A DNA stretch of 64,000 bases from Rubrivivax sp. Its GTDB lineage: Bacteria; Pseudomonadota; Gammaproteobacteria; Burkholderiales; Burkholderiaceae_C. The DNA lies in assembly GCA_022843905.1 (NCBI GenBank), contig JALHMT010000009.1, positions 1 to 64,000 of the forward strand. Reading direction: 5' to 3'. This document shows positions 28,629-36,295 of this stretch, one piece after another. The position numbers and the translations under genes were made by a program. The notes under the pieces were generated by a model that saw only the letters and a program-made list of their open reading frames with translations, was not told the DNA's origin and ran no database searches. How positions within the stretch are numbered: the stretch's first letter is position 1; every line of letters starts with the position of its first letter.

Positions 28629-29549
28629 TCAGGCGGCAGCGTGCATCGCCTTCAGCGACGTGGCGCGGGCCATCGTGGCGCGGTAGCCGGACTCGATGGC
28701 CCGCTCCCTGAAGTCCCTGGAGAAGCTGACCCAGTAGCCGAAATCGGGGTGCAGCAGCACATCTGACAGCGCGGCGTCGGGCTGGGTGATGGCGCGCTTG
28801 CGCAGGTCGCTTTCGCGGTAGCGCCGGGCCCCCGGCGGCGCGCGATCCTCGTGCGCCGAAGCGTCCACCGCCAGCACGCGCCGGGCGCCCAGCACGCGTG
28901 CCAGGCGCACCGGCAGCGGCATGCGAGCGTCGGCGTCGGCATAACGCTCGCCCCGTATGCGCACCGGCGCGAACTGGCCCTCGATGGCTGCCGAGGCCTG
29001 CACGGCCAGCCCGGTGTCGCCGCGCGTGAAGCCGACCACCTGGCCGTCGCTCATCCGTTGCGCGGCGCAGGCCAGGGCCACGGGCAGCGACTGCAGGCGC
29101 CGGTTCTGCAGTTGCTCGTTGACGAAATCGGCCACGGCGCTGCCCGCGAAGCGCTCGTCGCCGATCGGCTGCCAGCGCAGCAGGGTCCAGGGCTGCAGTT
29201 CCAGGGCCATGCGCTCGATGTCGATGGCCTTCTGACCTGCTGCGCAGAGCGCCCCGACCAGGGCCCCGACCGAGGCGCCGACGATGAGGTCGGGCTGCAG
29301 CTGCAGTTCTTCCAGCGCCTTGATGACGCCCACGTGCACGAAGCCGCGCGGTCCGCCCGAGCCCAGCACCCAGGCCGTGCGCAGCGGTCTCGACAGCGGG
29401 GCGGCTGCAGGGGCGTGTTCGCCGTCGTGGTCGGCGTCGCTGCCCAGGGCACAGCCGGCCAGCCCGGCCGTGCCGAACAGCAGCAGACCGCGGCGCCCTC
29501 GCGACACGATGTCCGGGCCCTTCGCCTCGGCCCGCACCGGCTGCTTCAC
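28629..29549 (-). CDS. Patatin-like phospholipase, predicted Tat lipoprotein
   Basis: 306 residues. The start is GTG 29549, which overlaps the YHS gene stop by 4 nt. The N terminus has SRGRRGLLLFGTAGLAGC: a twin Arg followed by a hydrophobic run and a lipobox ending in Cys33, suggesting Tat export and lipid anchoring. The patatin fold is shown by the glycine-rich oxyanion loop GSGGPRGFVHVG, the nucleophile in GASVGAL (GxSxG) and an acidic block DADARMPLP where the catalytic Asp is expected. Patatins hydrolyse phospholipids or lipid-like esters. It ends a four-gene run (methyltransferase, ATP-grasp, YHS, patatin). Confidence 0.87.
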   Translation of the reverse strand: MKQPVRAEAKGPDIVSRGRRGLLLFGTAGLAGCALGSDADHDGEHAPAAAPLSRPLRTAWVLGSGGPRGFVHVGVIKALEELQLQPDLIVGASVGALVGALCAAGQKAIDIERMALELQPWTLLRWQPIGDERFAGSAVADFVNEQLQNRRLQSLPVALACAAQRMSDGQVVGFTRGDTGLAVQASAAIEGQFAPVRIRGERYADADARMPLPVRLARVLGARRVLAVDASAHEDRAPPGARRYRESDLRKRAITQPDAALSDVLLHPDFGYWVSFSRDFRERAIESGYRATMARATSLKAMHAAA

Positions 29550-30169
29550 GAAGGTTTGCGTGCTGCGGCCTCCTGCACCATGCGCTGCAGCTCGGCATCG
29601 CTCTTGTAGTGCGGCACGCGGAAGATCAGACGCTTGGTGCGTTGCACGAAGCTGTTGCTGCCCGATACCTCGTCGCGCCAGTACTGTTCTGCCTTGGCCA
29701 GGTTGCCCGCACGGTCCAGTTCGAAGGCAGCGCGCGAACCGGCGCCGCCGAAGATGTAGAGCTTGCCGTCGTAGATGCGCCAGACGTCGGCGTTGCCGCC
29801 CCAGGGAATGGCGTAGTTGATGCCGTTGGCGCAGAAGCCACCGTACTGCGGGATGTAGCGCGCCGGCTCGCGGTCGAAGGCCGCCTTGTGCTCGGCGTTC
29901 ATGAAGTGGAAGGTCACGCCCTGGTGCAGGCTCTTGATCTGTGGCGAGCCCTGTGCATGGCGACCCAGGGTGAAGTAGGCCACGACGTCGTGGCCCTCCA
30001 GCATGACGTGGGCATCGTCGCCAATGGCTACCGCCTTCACTGGCTTCAAGGGGCTGGAAGGGTTCTGGGCCAGCATCGCGCCGCAGCCGCTGAGCGCGGC
30101 CAGACCCGGCAGCAGCAGCGCCAGCGCCCACAGGCGCAGCGCAGGGAGGAGTTTCGAGGGCAGTGGCAT
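29546..30169 (-). CDS. YHS domain-containing lipoprotein
   Basis: 207 residues with lipobox LSGC (Cys29) after a long hydrophobic stretch. The mature part has the YHS pattern: HDVVAYFTLGRHAQGSPQI, VTFHFMNAEHKAAFDREPARYIPQYGGFCANG. YHS domains bind metals such as copper in some copper-handling proteins, but this exported form is often seen without a known role. WGGNADVWRIYDGKLYIFGG follows. It starts 4 nt after the ATP-grasp stop and its stop overlaps the patatin start, so the proteins are probably produced together at the cell envelope. Confidence 0.88.
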   Translation of the reverse strand: MPLPSKLLPALRLWALALLLPGLAALSGCGAMLAQNPSSPLKPVKAVAIGDDAHVMLEGHDVVAYFTLGRHAQGSPQIKSLHQGVTFHFMNAEHKAAFDREPARYIPQYGGFCANGINYAIPWGGNADVWRIYDGKLYIFGGAGSRAAFELDRAGNLAKAEQYWRDEVSGSNSFVQRTKRLIFRVPHYKSDAELQRMVQEAAARKPS

Positions 30170-30173
30170 GAGT

Positions 30174-31532
30174 TCAGGCTCCGGAGATCAAGGTGCCCAT
30201 GGCGGCGGGCTCGGCGTCGGCGATCGGACTGCCCAGGCGGTCGGCGTAGGGCGCTGTCCAGCCGAGCAGGGCGCTGGCCCTTTCCGCGCGCTGGCGCAGA
30301 TGGGCTTCGTTGTGGCCGTGCAGGTGCACGATGCCGTAGCGATGGTTGCCCAGCCACTTGAAGTCGCGCTCCAGGGCATGGCCGGACTTGGGGTACATGA
30401 ACAGCAAGGCATCCGGGAAGCGTTTGGCCAGCGCGGCCTGCTGTCCCGGATCGGGCATGGGCGGTGCGTCGCCCGGGCTGAAGCTGCGGTAGACCAGGCT
30501 GGCGGCGGCGCCGGCCACCGGTGCCGTGCGCGGCAGCGCCGCCGGATCCTGCCCCAGCGCCAGGGCGAGCGACATGGCGTGCGGATCCAGGCCCTGCACA
30601 CGGCGGTAGAGGTCAGAGAACTGTGAAGCCAGGCGCGGGTTGAATTCGATGACGGAGAGCCGGCCGCTGGCGGCGTCGTGGAAGAACTCCATGTTGAACA
30701 TGCCCTGGGTGAAGCCCACGGCGGACAGGAAACGCTGGGCGACGTCCAGCGCCTGCTGCTGCACGCCGGCAGGCAGCCGGCTGGGATGTTCCCAACGCAT
30801 GAAGGCCTGGGTGCCGGGGTACATCACCGCGTCGACCACCCCCAGCGCGTGCGCCTGACCGTTGAAGACCCAGCCGTCGAGGTTGTACTGCGCCGCCTGC
30901 AGCGGCTCTTCCAGCATCATGCGGTGGGCGGTGCCGGCCTGCGGCAGGCGCTCGCGCGCGATGCGTTCGAAGGGCTCCACCAGGCGGCGGATGACCCACA
31001 GCTCGCGGCGGCCGAAACGGGTGTGTCGCACCAGTTCCTCGCGGCTGTCCACCCGCCTGGCCAACACCGAGAAGGCCGCCTTCACCGGCTTCACGTAGGC
31101 CGGGAAGTCCAGGCCGTCGGGGATGCTGCCGCCGTATTCGGCGTCGAGGTCGGCAAAGGCGATGCTGGCTTCCGGGCAGACTTCGGCCAGCACGCGGCGC
31201 GCATGCAGCTTGTGCTGGCAGGCCAGGATGGCAGTCACCGGTGTGCCCGGCAGGCCCAGCCGCTCGGCCACCAGCGCGGCGGCCAGGGCGCCGAACTGCT
31301 CGTGATGCGACACCACGCCGGCCCAGCGTTCACGGCGGCCGCGGCGCGCCTGCCGGTCGGCGAAGCGGTTCAGGTCGAAGCCGATCAGCCGAGCATTGCT
31401 GGGGAAGCTGAAGAGGTCGAAGCCGGCCTCGTCGAAGTCGAAGTCGCCCTTGAGCCGGTCGAAGGCCAGGGTGTCCCAGTCGTAGCTGAAGAGCAGCCCG
31501 ACGCGCGGTCGCCGGGCTTCGGTGAAGGTCAT
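30174..31532 (-). CDS. ATP-grasp domain protein, function unknown
   Basis: 452 residues. The N-terminal part (1 to about 105) has LLFSYDWD and SHHEQFGALAAALVAERLGLPG, typical of the pre-ATP-grasp domain. The ATP-grasp fold runs from about 105 to 330: ILACQHKLHARRVL, the phosphate-binding Lys in YVKPVKAAFS, the hinge region MLEEPLQAAQYNLDGWV, and the Mg ligands in NMEFFHD...VIEFNPRLASQ. It should ligate a carboxylate to an amine or thiol using ATP. The substrate is unknown. The start ATG 31532 overlaps the methyltransferase stop by 4 nt, so these two are likely partners. Confidence 0.82.
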   Translation of the reverse strand: MTFTEARRPRVGLLFSYDWDTLAFDRLKGDFDFDEAGFDLFSFPSNARLIGFDLNRFADRQARRGRRERWAGVVSHHEQFGALAAALVAERLGLPGTPVTAILACQHKLHARRVLAEVCPEASIAFADLDAEYGGSIPDGLDFPAYVKPVKAAFSVLARRVDSREELVRHTRFGRRELWVIRRLVEPFERIARERLPQAGTAHRMMLEEPLQAAQYNLDGWVFNGQAHALGVVDAVMYPGTQAFMRWEHPSRLPAGVQQQALDVAQRFLSAVGFTQGMFNMEFFHDAASGRLSVIEFNPRLASQFSDLYRRVQGLDPHAMSLALALGQDPAALPRTAPVAGAAASLVYRSFSPGDAPPMPDPGQQAALAKRFPDALLFMYPKSGHALERDFKWLGNHRYGIVHLHGHNEAHLRQRAERASALLGWTAPYADRLGSPIADAEPAAMGTLISGA

Positions 31533-32167
31533 GGAGGCAAACCCCTGAAGAGGCCGTGGCCGATGTAGCCCATGCCGGCCTGCGTAGGCAACCAGCGGAA
31601 GTCGTCGAGATGCGCCGCCAACAGGCTCCATGGCTGCCAGAGGTCGCCCGCCTTGGCGTTGTAGGGGCGGTTCTTCAGCCAGGCCAGCAGGTTCAGCGGC
31701 CCGGTCCACCAGGGAAAGAACTTCATGCCTGCCAGTGCCACCGGCGCACCGGGCTTCAACTGGCGCAGGACGTTCTGCACCGCTGCCGGCGTGCGGGTGA
31801 TGTCATGCACGTAGTTGAACAGCGCAGCGTCGGCCACTTGCGGCAGCTGCACGGTCTCGGCCGGCTGGTTGACGTGCCAGACGTTCTGCCAGCCGTGGCG
31901 GGACACGCGCTGTCGTGCCAGCTCGAACATCTCGGGGCTCTGTTCGAAGGCCAGCACACGGCCGGTGGAGCCCACCGCCCCCAGGAGCGGCCCATAGCTC
32001 AGGCCCGTGCCGGCGCCGACATCCAGCACCACCTGTCCGACCTGCAAGTCGAGCAGGGCGATGGTTCGCAGTCGCAGCGGCATCGTGCGCTCGGCCGAGC
32101 TGTCGTAGCCGGCCGCGTGGCGCCGGTAACGTTCCATGGAGGCCTGGTTGTCGGGGTGCGCCAGCAA
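31529..32167 (-). CDS. Class I SAM-dependent methyltransferase
   Basis: 212 residues. Motif I is VVLDVGAGTGLSYGPLL, motif II region VLAFEQSPEMFELARQRV, and the post-I block VADAALFNYVHDITRTP. The Rossmann fold covers about residues 45-150, and the C terminus has an aromatic WWTGPLNLLAWLKNRPYN region suited to a lipid or membrane-bound substrate. It is too short and lacks the typical layout for the EgtD histidine methyltransferase. It begins 21 nt after the SMR gene and overlaps the ATP-grasp gene by 4 nt. Confidence 0.87.
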   Translation of the reverse strand: MLAHPDNQASMERYRRHAAGYDSSAERTMPLRLRTIALLDLQVGQVVLDVGAGTGLSYGPLLGAVGSTGRVLAFEQSPEMFELARQRVSRHGWQNVWHVNQPAETVQLPQVADAALFNYVHDITRTPAAVQNVLRQLKPGAPVALAGMKFFPWWTGPLNLLAWLKNRPYNAKAGDLWQPWSLLAAHLDDFRWLPTQAGMGYIGHGLFRGLPP

Positions 32168-32188
32168 GGTCTGTCCGGGGCGGTGCGT

Positions 32189-32536
32189 TCAGGCCGTGGC
32201 GCGCGAGGCCGAATGCAGCCCCATCACGCCGATGACGATCAGGCCGGCGCTGACCATCTTCAGCGCCGTGGCCGGTTCCTTGAAGTACAGATAGCCGATC
32301 AAGGCCGTCAGCACGGTGCCCACGCCCGACCACACGGCGTACACCACGCTCAGCCCCAGGGTCCGGATGATCGCCGTGTTCAGCGCGAACGAGATCGCAT
32401 AGAAGACGAAGATCAGCACCGAGGGTGTCAGCCGGGTGAAGCCTTCGCTCAGCCTCATGCACGTGGTGCCTGCCACTTCGAACAGGATGGCCACGGCCAG
32501 CACCGCCCAGGCCTGGCCGACGTTCAGTACCGGCAT
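32189..32536 (-). CDS. SMR family multidrug efflux protein
   Basis: 115 residues with four hydrophobic helices, the size of EmrE/SugE proteins. The conserved acid is Glu20 in LFEVAGTTCMRLSEGF, and Gly/Tyr-rich helix 3 has ALNTAIIRTLGLSVVYAVWSGVGTVLTALIG. Such proteins exchange protons for cationic compounds, guanidinium or small lipid-like molecules. The position between the selenium-type transporter and the methyltransferase suggests export of a pathway product or by-product, but this is only context. It begins 82 nt after the phnE-like gene. Confidence 0.9.
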   Translation of the reverse strand: MPVLNVGQAWAVLAVAILFEVAGTTCMRLSEGFTRLTPSVLIFVFYAISFALNTAIIRTLGLSVVYAVWSGVGTVLTALIGYLYFKEPATALKMVSAGLIVIGVMGLHSASRATA

Positions 32537-32618
32537 GACCGTGCGATGAGTGGGGCGGTGGATGCCGTCAGGGGGCGCATGGGGCAGGAGGTCGTGACAG
32601 GAACCATATCCTTACACG

Positions 32619-33446
32619 TCATCTCGTCATCCAGCGGCGAGTGCCGTAACTCAATGAATCCACGGCAGCCACCAGCAACAACATGGCGCCGACGATGGTC
32701 GCCGTCTTGCCCATGTGGAACAGCCCCATGTGGAAGGACAGCATCTGCCCCAGGCCGCCGGCGCCGACCACGCCCAGCACGGCCGCGGCGCGGATGTTGT
32801 TCTCCCAGCGGTACAGCGTGTAGCTCATCAACTGCGGCAGCACCTGGGGCAGCGTGGCGTAGAGGAAGATGCGGCCGTTGCCCACGCCTTGTGCGCGAAG
32901 CGCTTCTCCGGGGCCGGGCGGCGCGTTCTCGACGGCCTCGGCGAAGAGCCTGCCCAGCACGCCGGTGGTGTGGAAGGCCAGGGCCAGGGTGCCCGCGAAG
33001 GGCCCGAGGCCGGCGGCGATGAGCAGCAGCGCCGCCCATACCAGTTCAGGAATGGCACGCAGGGCATTCAGCAGCAGCCGAGTCGGCGAGCGCGCGCGGG
33101 CCGGGTCGTCGGCATGCATGCGGCTGGCCGGCAGCGCCAGCGCCAGGCCGGCGGCAGCAGCCAGCAGGGTGCCCAGCGCGGACATCGCCAGCGTCTCCCA
33201 GGTCGCCAGGGCCACACGGCGCAGGAACTCCGGCGAGGTGTCCGGGGGGAAGAACTCCCCGACGAAGCGCCCCATGCTGCGCGCGGCGTCCATCGACAGG
33301 AACTGCGCCCATTGCAGGTCGAGCGACCAGAAGCTGGCCACCACCAGTACCAGCACGGCCGCGCTGAACCAGCAGGCCTTGCAGCGCGCATCGAACAGCG
33401 GCGGCGGCAGCCGGTAGGGTGGGTTGGCGGCGGGCGGCTGCTTCAT
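32619..33446 (-). CDS. Phosphonate/selenate-type ABC permease, second subunit
   Basis: 275 residues, a PhnE-like permease with six or so membrane segments. The cytoplasmic loop with the EAA-like motif reads EALRAQGVGNGRIFLYATLPQVLPQLMSYTLYRWENNIRAAAVLGVVGAGGLG, the hallmark of PhnE proteins. Its start ATG 33446 overlaps the stop of the first permease gene. Together they would form a heteromeric channel with the ATPase at 34347. Substrate assignment depends on the binding protein and the neighbouring sen genes. Confidence 0.9.
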   Translation of the reverse strand: MKQPPAANPPYRLPPPLFDARCKACWFSAAVLVLVVASFWSLDLQWAQFLSMDAARSMGRFVGEFFPPDTSPEFLRRVALATWETLAMSALGTLLAAAAGLALALPASRMHADDPARARSPTRLLLNALRAIPELVWAALLLIAAGLGPFAGTLALAFHTTGVLGRLFAEAVENAPPGPGEALRAQGVGNGRIFLYATLPQVLPQLMSYTLYRWENNIRAAAVLGVVGAGGLGQMLSFHMGLFHMGKTATIVGAMLLLVAAVDSLSYGTRRWMTR

Positions 33447-34303
33447 CCCAGGCCCTTGCGCAGGCCGGCGCTGACGCGGTCGGCCAGTGCCACCAGCGCC
33501 ACGAAGACGGCCAGCATGGTCAGCACCTCGCCCCCGTTGAACATCTTCATGGAGTTGTCGAGCTGCTGGCCGAGCCCACCGGCGCCGACGAAGCCCAGCA
33601 CCACCGAGCTGCGGATGGCGCATTCCCAGCGGTACACGGTGTAGCTGGTCAGCTCGGCCGCGTTCTGCGGCAGCAGGCCGAAGAAGAAGGCCTGCAGGCG
33701 CGAACTGCCGTTGCGCAGCAGCGTCTCGGTGGCATGGACCTCGCCGCTTTCCAGGATCTCGCCGTAGACCTTGCCCAGCATGCCGCCGTAGGTCAGCGCA
33801 ATGGCCAGCACACCGGCGGTGGGGCCCAGGCCGACGACGCGCACGAAGACCAGCGCCCACACCAGTTCGGGCACGCTGCGCAGGCCGATCAAGGTCCAGC
33901 GCACGAGCTGCCGGAACCAGAAGGGGCCTCGAGCCATGCGGCCAGACAAGGCGGAGACGGACAGCACCCGCGTCGACACCAGGGTCAGCGGCAACGCCAA
34001 GGCCAGGGCCAACACCATGCCGGCGGTGGCCATGGCCACCGTGCGCCAGGTCTCGCGCGCCACCATCCACAGGAACTCGCCGGACACCGCCGGCGGCAGG
34101 AAGGTGGCCAGGAAGTCACCCGTGACCTCCAGGTTCTTCGCTTCGAACAGGATCCAGGGTCTGAATTCGGTGGCCACCATCAGCGGCCACATCAGCACCA
34201 GTGCGAAGCTGCCCCAGAAGACCCGGCCCAGCCACGCGGGGTCGCGACTGGGGGCAGGTCGGCGTGCGTGCCCGGGTGGCGGGTGCAGGACGTCGGTGCT
34301 CAA
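33443..34303 (-). CDS. Phosphonate/selenate-type ABC permease, first subunit
   Basis: 286 residues, start TTG 34303, with several membrane segments and the PhnE-type block SSRLQAFFFGLLPQNAAELTSYTVYRWECAIRSSVVLGFVGAGGLGQQLD. The periplasmic region starts EFRPWILFEAKNLEVTGDFLATFLPP. Two different PhnE-like permeases in tandem are usual for the phosphite, phosphonate and putative selenate branches of this transporter class. It follows the ATPase gene after 43 nt and overlaps the second permease by 4 nt. Confidence 0.9.
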   Translation of the reverse strand: MSTDVLHPPPGHARRPAPSRDPAWLGRVFWGSFALVLMWPLMVATEFRPWILFEAKNLEVTGDFLATFLPPAVSGEFLWMVARETWRTVAMATAGMVLALALALPLTLVSTRVLSVSALSGRMARGPFWFRQLVRWTLIGLRSVPELVWALVFVRVVGLGPTAGVLAIALTYGGMLGKVYGEILESGEVHATETLLRNGSSRLQAFFFGLLPQNAAELTSYTVYRWECAIRSSVVLGFVGAGGLGQQLDNSMKMFNGGEVLTMLAVFVALVALADRVSAGLRKGLG

Positions 34304-34346
34304 GGTCTCGTGCTCGGTGCGGGTCTTGCAGGCCGGAGCGGCCGCC

Positions 34347-35183
34347 TCAGCGGCAGTGCATCACCACCGGCGCAGGGCCGGCGGCAGGCGGGGCCTCGGG
34401 CGGCAGCGGCGCATCGCCGCGAAGCTCGTGCTCGTGTTGCGCGTAAAGGCGCTCCAGCCTGTCGCGGCCGACTTGTGCCGCCGGCAGGTCGAACACCAGC
34501 CTGCCGTCACGCAAGCCCACGATGCGCGGGAAGTGCGACAGCGCCATGTCCACCTGATGCAGCGTGGCCACCAGCGTCACGCCGCGTTCCTGCGCCGTGG
34601 CCACCAGCGTGCCCAGCGCTTGGCGCGAGCGCGTGGGATCGAGCGCCGACAGCGGCTCGTCCACCAGCCACAGCCGCGCCGGAGACAACAGTGCCCGCGC
34701 CAGCCCAACCCGCTGGCGCTCGCCTCCGGAGAGGCGATCGACGCGCTCGAAGAGCTTTTCCGACAGGTCGAAGCGTTCCAGCGCCTCGTGTGCGGCCGGG
34801 ATGTCGACCGGATAGAACAGGGAGCGCAGGCTGGTCAGCAGGCCCATGGCGGGCAGTCGGCCGGCCAGCACGGCGGTCACCACACGTTGGCGGGGCGGCA
34901 GCGGGGGCACCTGCGGCGCCAGGAACAGCCGCCCGCGCAGCCGCTGCAGCGTCCGCCGCGGCAGGGACCAGGGCGCCTGTCCCGCCAGCGTCACGGTGCC
35001 CGCAGCAGGGGGCAGGGCGCAGGCCATGATCTGCATCAAGGTGGTCTTGCCGGCACCCGAGGGCCCGATGATGGCCACCTGTTCACCTTCGGCGATGCGA
35101 AGGTCCAGGTCCTGCAGGGCTGCAGCGGCACCTGCGCGTGCCGCAGGGTGGCGCGCAGACAGCGCCTCGAGTTCGATGTTCAC
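34347..35183 (-). CDS. Phosphonate/selenate-type ABC transporter ATP-binding protein
   Basis: 278 residues. Walker A GPSGAGKT at 40-47, signature LSGGERQRVGLARALL, Walker B LWLVDEPLSALDP and a switch His in LVATLHQVDMAL. GRLPAMGLLTSLRSLFYP corresponds to the extra insert of PhnC-type ATPases. The last 35 residues are a Pro/Ala-rich tail. It belongs with the two permeases downstream and the binding protein upstream (25 nt). Confidence 0.9.
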   Translation of the reverse strand: MNIELEALSARHPAARAGAAAALQDLDLRIAEGEQVAIIGPSGAGKTTLMQIMACALPPAAGTVTLAGQAPWSLPRRTLQRLRGRLFLAPQVPPLPPRQRVVTAVLAGRLPAMGLLTSLRSLFYPVDIPAAHEALERFDLSEKLFERVDRLSGGERQRVGLARALLSPARLWLVDEPLSALDPTRSRQALGTLVATAQERGVTLVATLHQVDMALSHFPRIVGLRDGRLVFDLPAAQVGRDRLERLYAQHEHELRGDAPLPPEAPPAAGPAPVVMHCR

Positions 35184-35208
35184 GGGCAGTGTCAGGCCGG
35201 ACCGGGCC

Positions 35209-36075
35209 TCAGATCAGTCCGGCACTGCGGCCCGCGGCCTCCAGCCCCTTGTAGTTCTCGGGCGCAGTCGGGATGTAGCGCGTCGCGCGGTTCAGTTGCA
35301 GGATCTCCTTGCCTTCGGGCGTGGCCGGGTCCAGGTCGAGCAGCGCGCGCTGCACCTTGTTGCGCAGGTCGGCCGGCATGTCGGCGTGCACCGACCAGTT
35401 GTAGTTGAAGAAGGTCGGCGTGGTGAAGAAGACATCGACCGCCTTGGTGTCGACCTTGTTCTCGCCGACGAACTTGCGCCAGACGGTGATGTCGAGCGCG
35501 GCGGCGTCGACCTTGCCGCTGACCACCGAGGCGATGGTGGCGTCGTGTGCGCCGCTGTAGGCCACGCGGCGGAAGTCCTTGTCGGGGTTGATGCCCGCCT
35601 GCAGCAGGAAGTGGCGCGGCATCAGGTGGCCCGAGGTGCTGCTCTGCGAACCGAAGCTGACCTGGCGGCCCTTGAGGTCGCCGAGTGCCTTGATGCCGGA
35701 GTCGGTCTTGGCGATGAACACCGACTGGAAGCGCGTGTCTTCCTCGCGCTGGGCGATCGGGACGATCTTGCCGCCGGAGCGGATCTGCGCCTGCACGAAG
35801 GTGAAGCCACCGAACCACACCAGGTCGACCTTCTTGTTGACCAGGGCTTCGACCGCCGCGGGATAGTCGGTCACCGGCGTGAATTCGACCTTCATGCCCA
35901 GCTTCTTCTCGAGGTAGTTGGCGATGGGCGTGAACTTGCGCACCTGCTCGGTGGCGGCCTCTTCGGGGATGGTGGTGACGCGGAAGACCTGCTGAGCCTG
36001 GGCCCAGCTTCCCGCGGCGAGCAGGGCGGTGCAGAGCAGGGCCTGCAGGGAGCGCATGGGCGAACGGCAGAACAT
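35209..36075 (-). CDS. Periplasmic binding protein, phosphonate/putative selenate family
   Basis: 288 residues with a signal peptide ending near SWAQAQ. It belongs to the PhnD superfamily: IPEEAATEQVRKFTPIANYLEKKLGMKVEFTPVTDYPAAVEALVNKKVDLVWFGGFTFVQAQ is typical, followed by SSTSGHLMPRHFLLQAGI and RVAYSGAHDATIASVVSGKVDAAAL. The wording and spacing match the branch catalogued, as I recall, as putative selenate ABC transporter binding proteins that cluster with selD and the SenB-type glycosyltransferase. That cluster is present next door. The start ATG 36075 has AGGAG about nine bases upstream. Binding of selenate or selenite is inference from context. Confidence 0.83.
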   Translation of the reverse strand: MFCRSPMRSLQALLCTALLAAGSWAQAQQVFRVTTIPEEAATEQVRKFTPIANYLEKKLGMKVEFTPVTDYPAAVEALVNKKVDLVWFGGFTFVQAQIRSGGKIVPIAQREEDTRFQSVFIAKTDSGIKALGDLKGRQVSFGSQSSTSGHLMPRHFLLQAGINPDKDFRRVAYSGAHDATIASVVSGKVDAAALDITVWRKFVGENKVDTKAVDVFFTTPTFFNYNWSVHADMPADLRNKVQRALLDLDPATPEGKEILQLNRATRYIPTAPENYKGLEAAGRSAGLI

Positions 36076-36295
36076 CGGGTGGACTCCTGGGTTGGGCTGG
36101 TGGTGAATTCGGGGGGCGGTCGTTCGTGACGGCCTGTCCTGCACCTTCGCGTTGGTCGGCGAACGTGCTGACATGCCTTACCTGTACGCTGCAGGCGGCC
36201 GATTCCTTCCCCGCGATGTTACGAGACCGGCGCTTGCGACGTGCGGCCCGGGCCCGGGTGGGGCCGGCGACGTTGTCGGGCGGCGCCGCAGAACC

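Noticed and set aside
31529-32167. Candidate EgtD (histidine methyltransferase) for hercynine supply
   Set aside because: The protein is only 212 residues with a plain class I fold and lacks the EgtD layout of about 320 residues.
32619-36075. Phosphonate catabolism operon
   Set aside because: The transporter looks PhnCDE-like, but no phn C-P lyase, phosphonatase or ptxD gene is near, and the sen genes give a better context.
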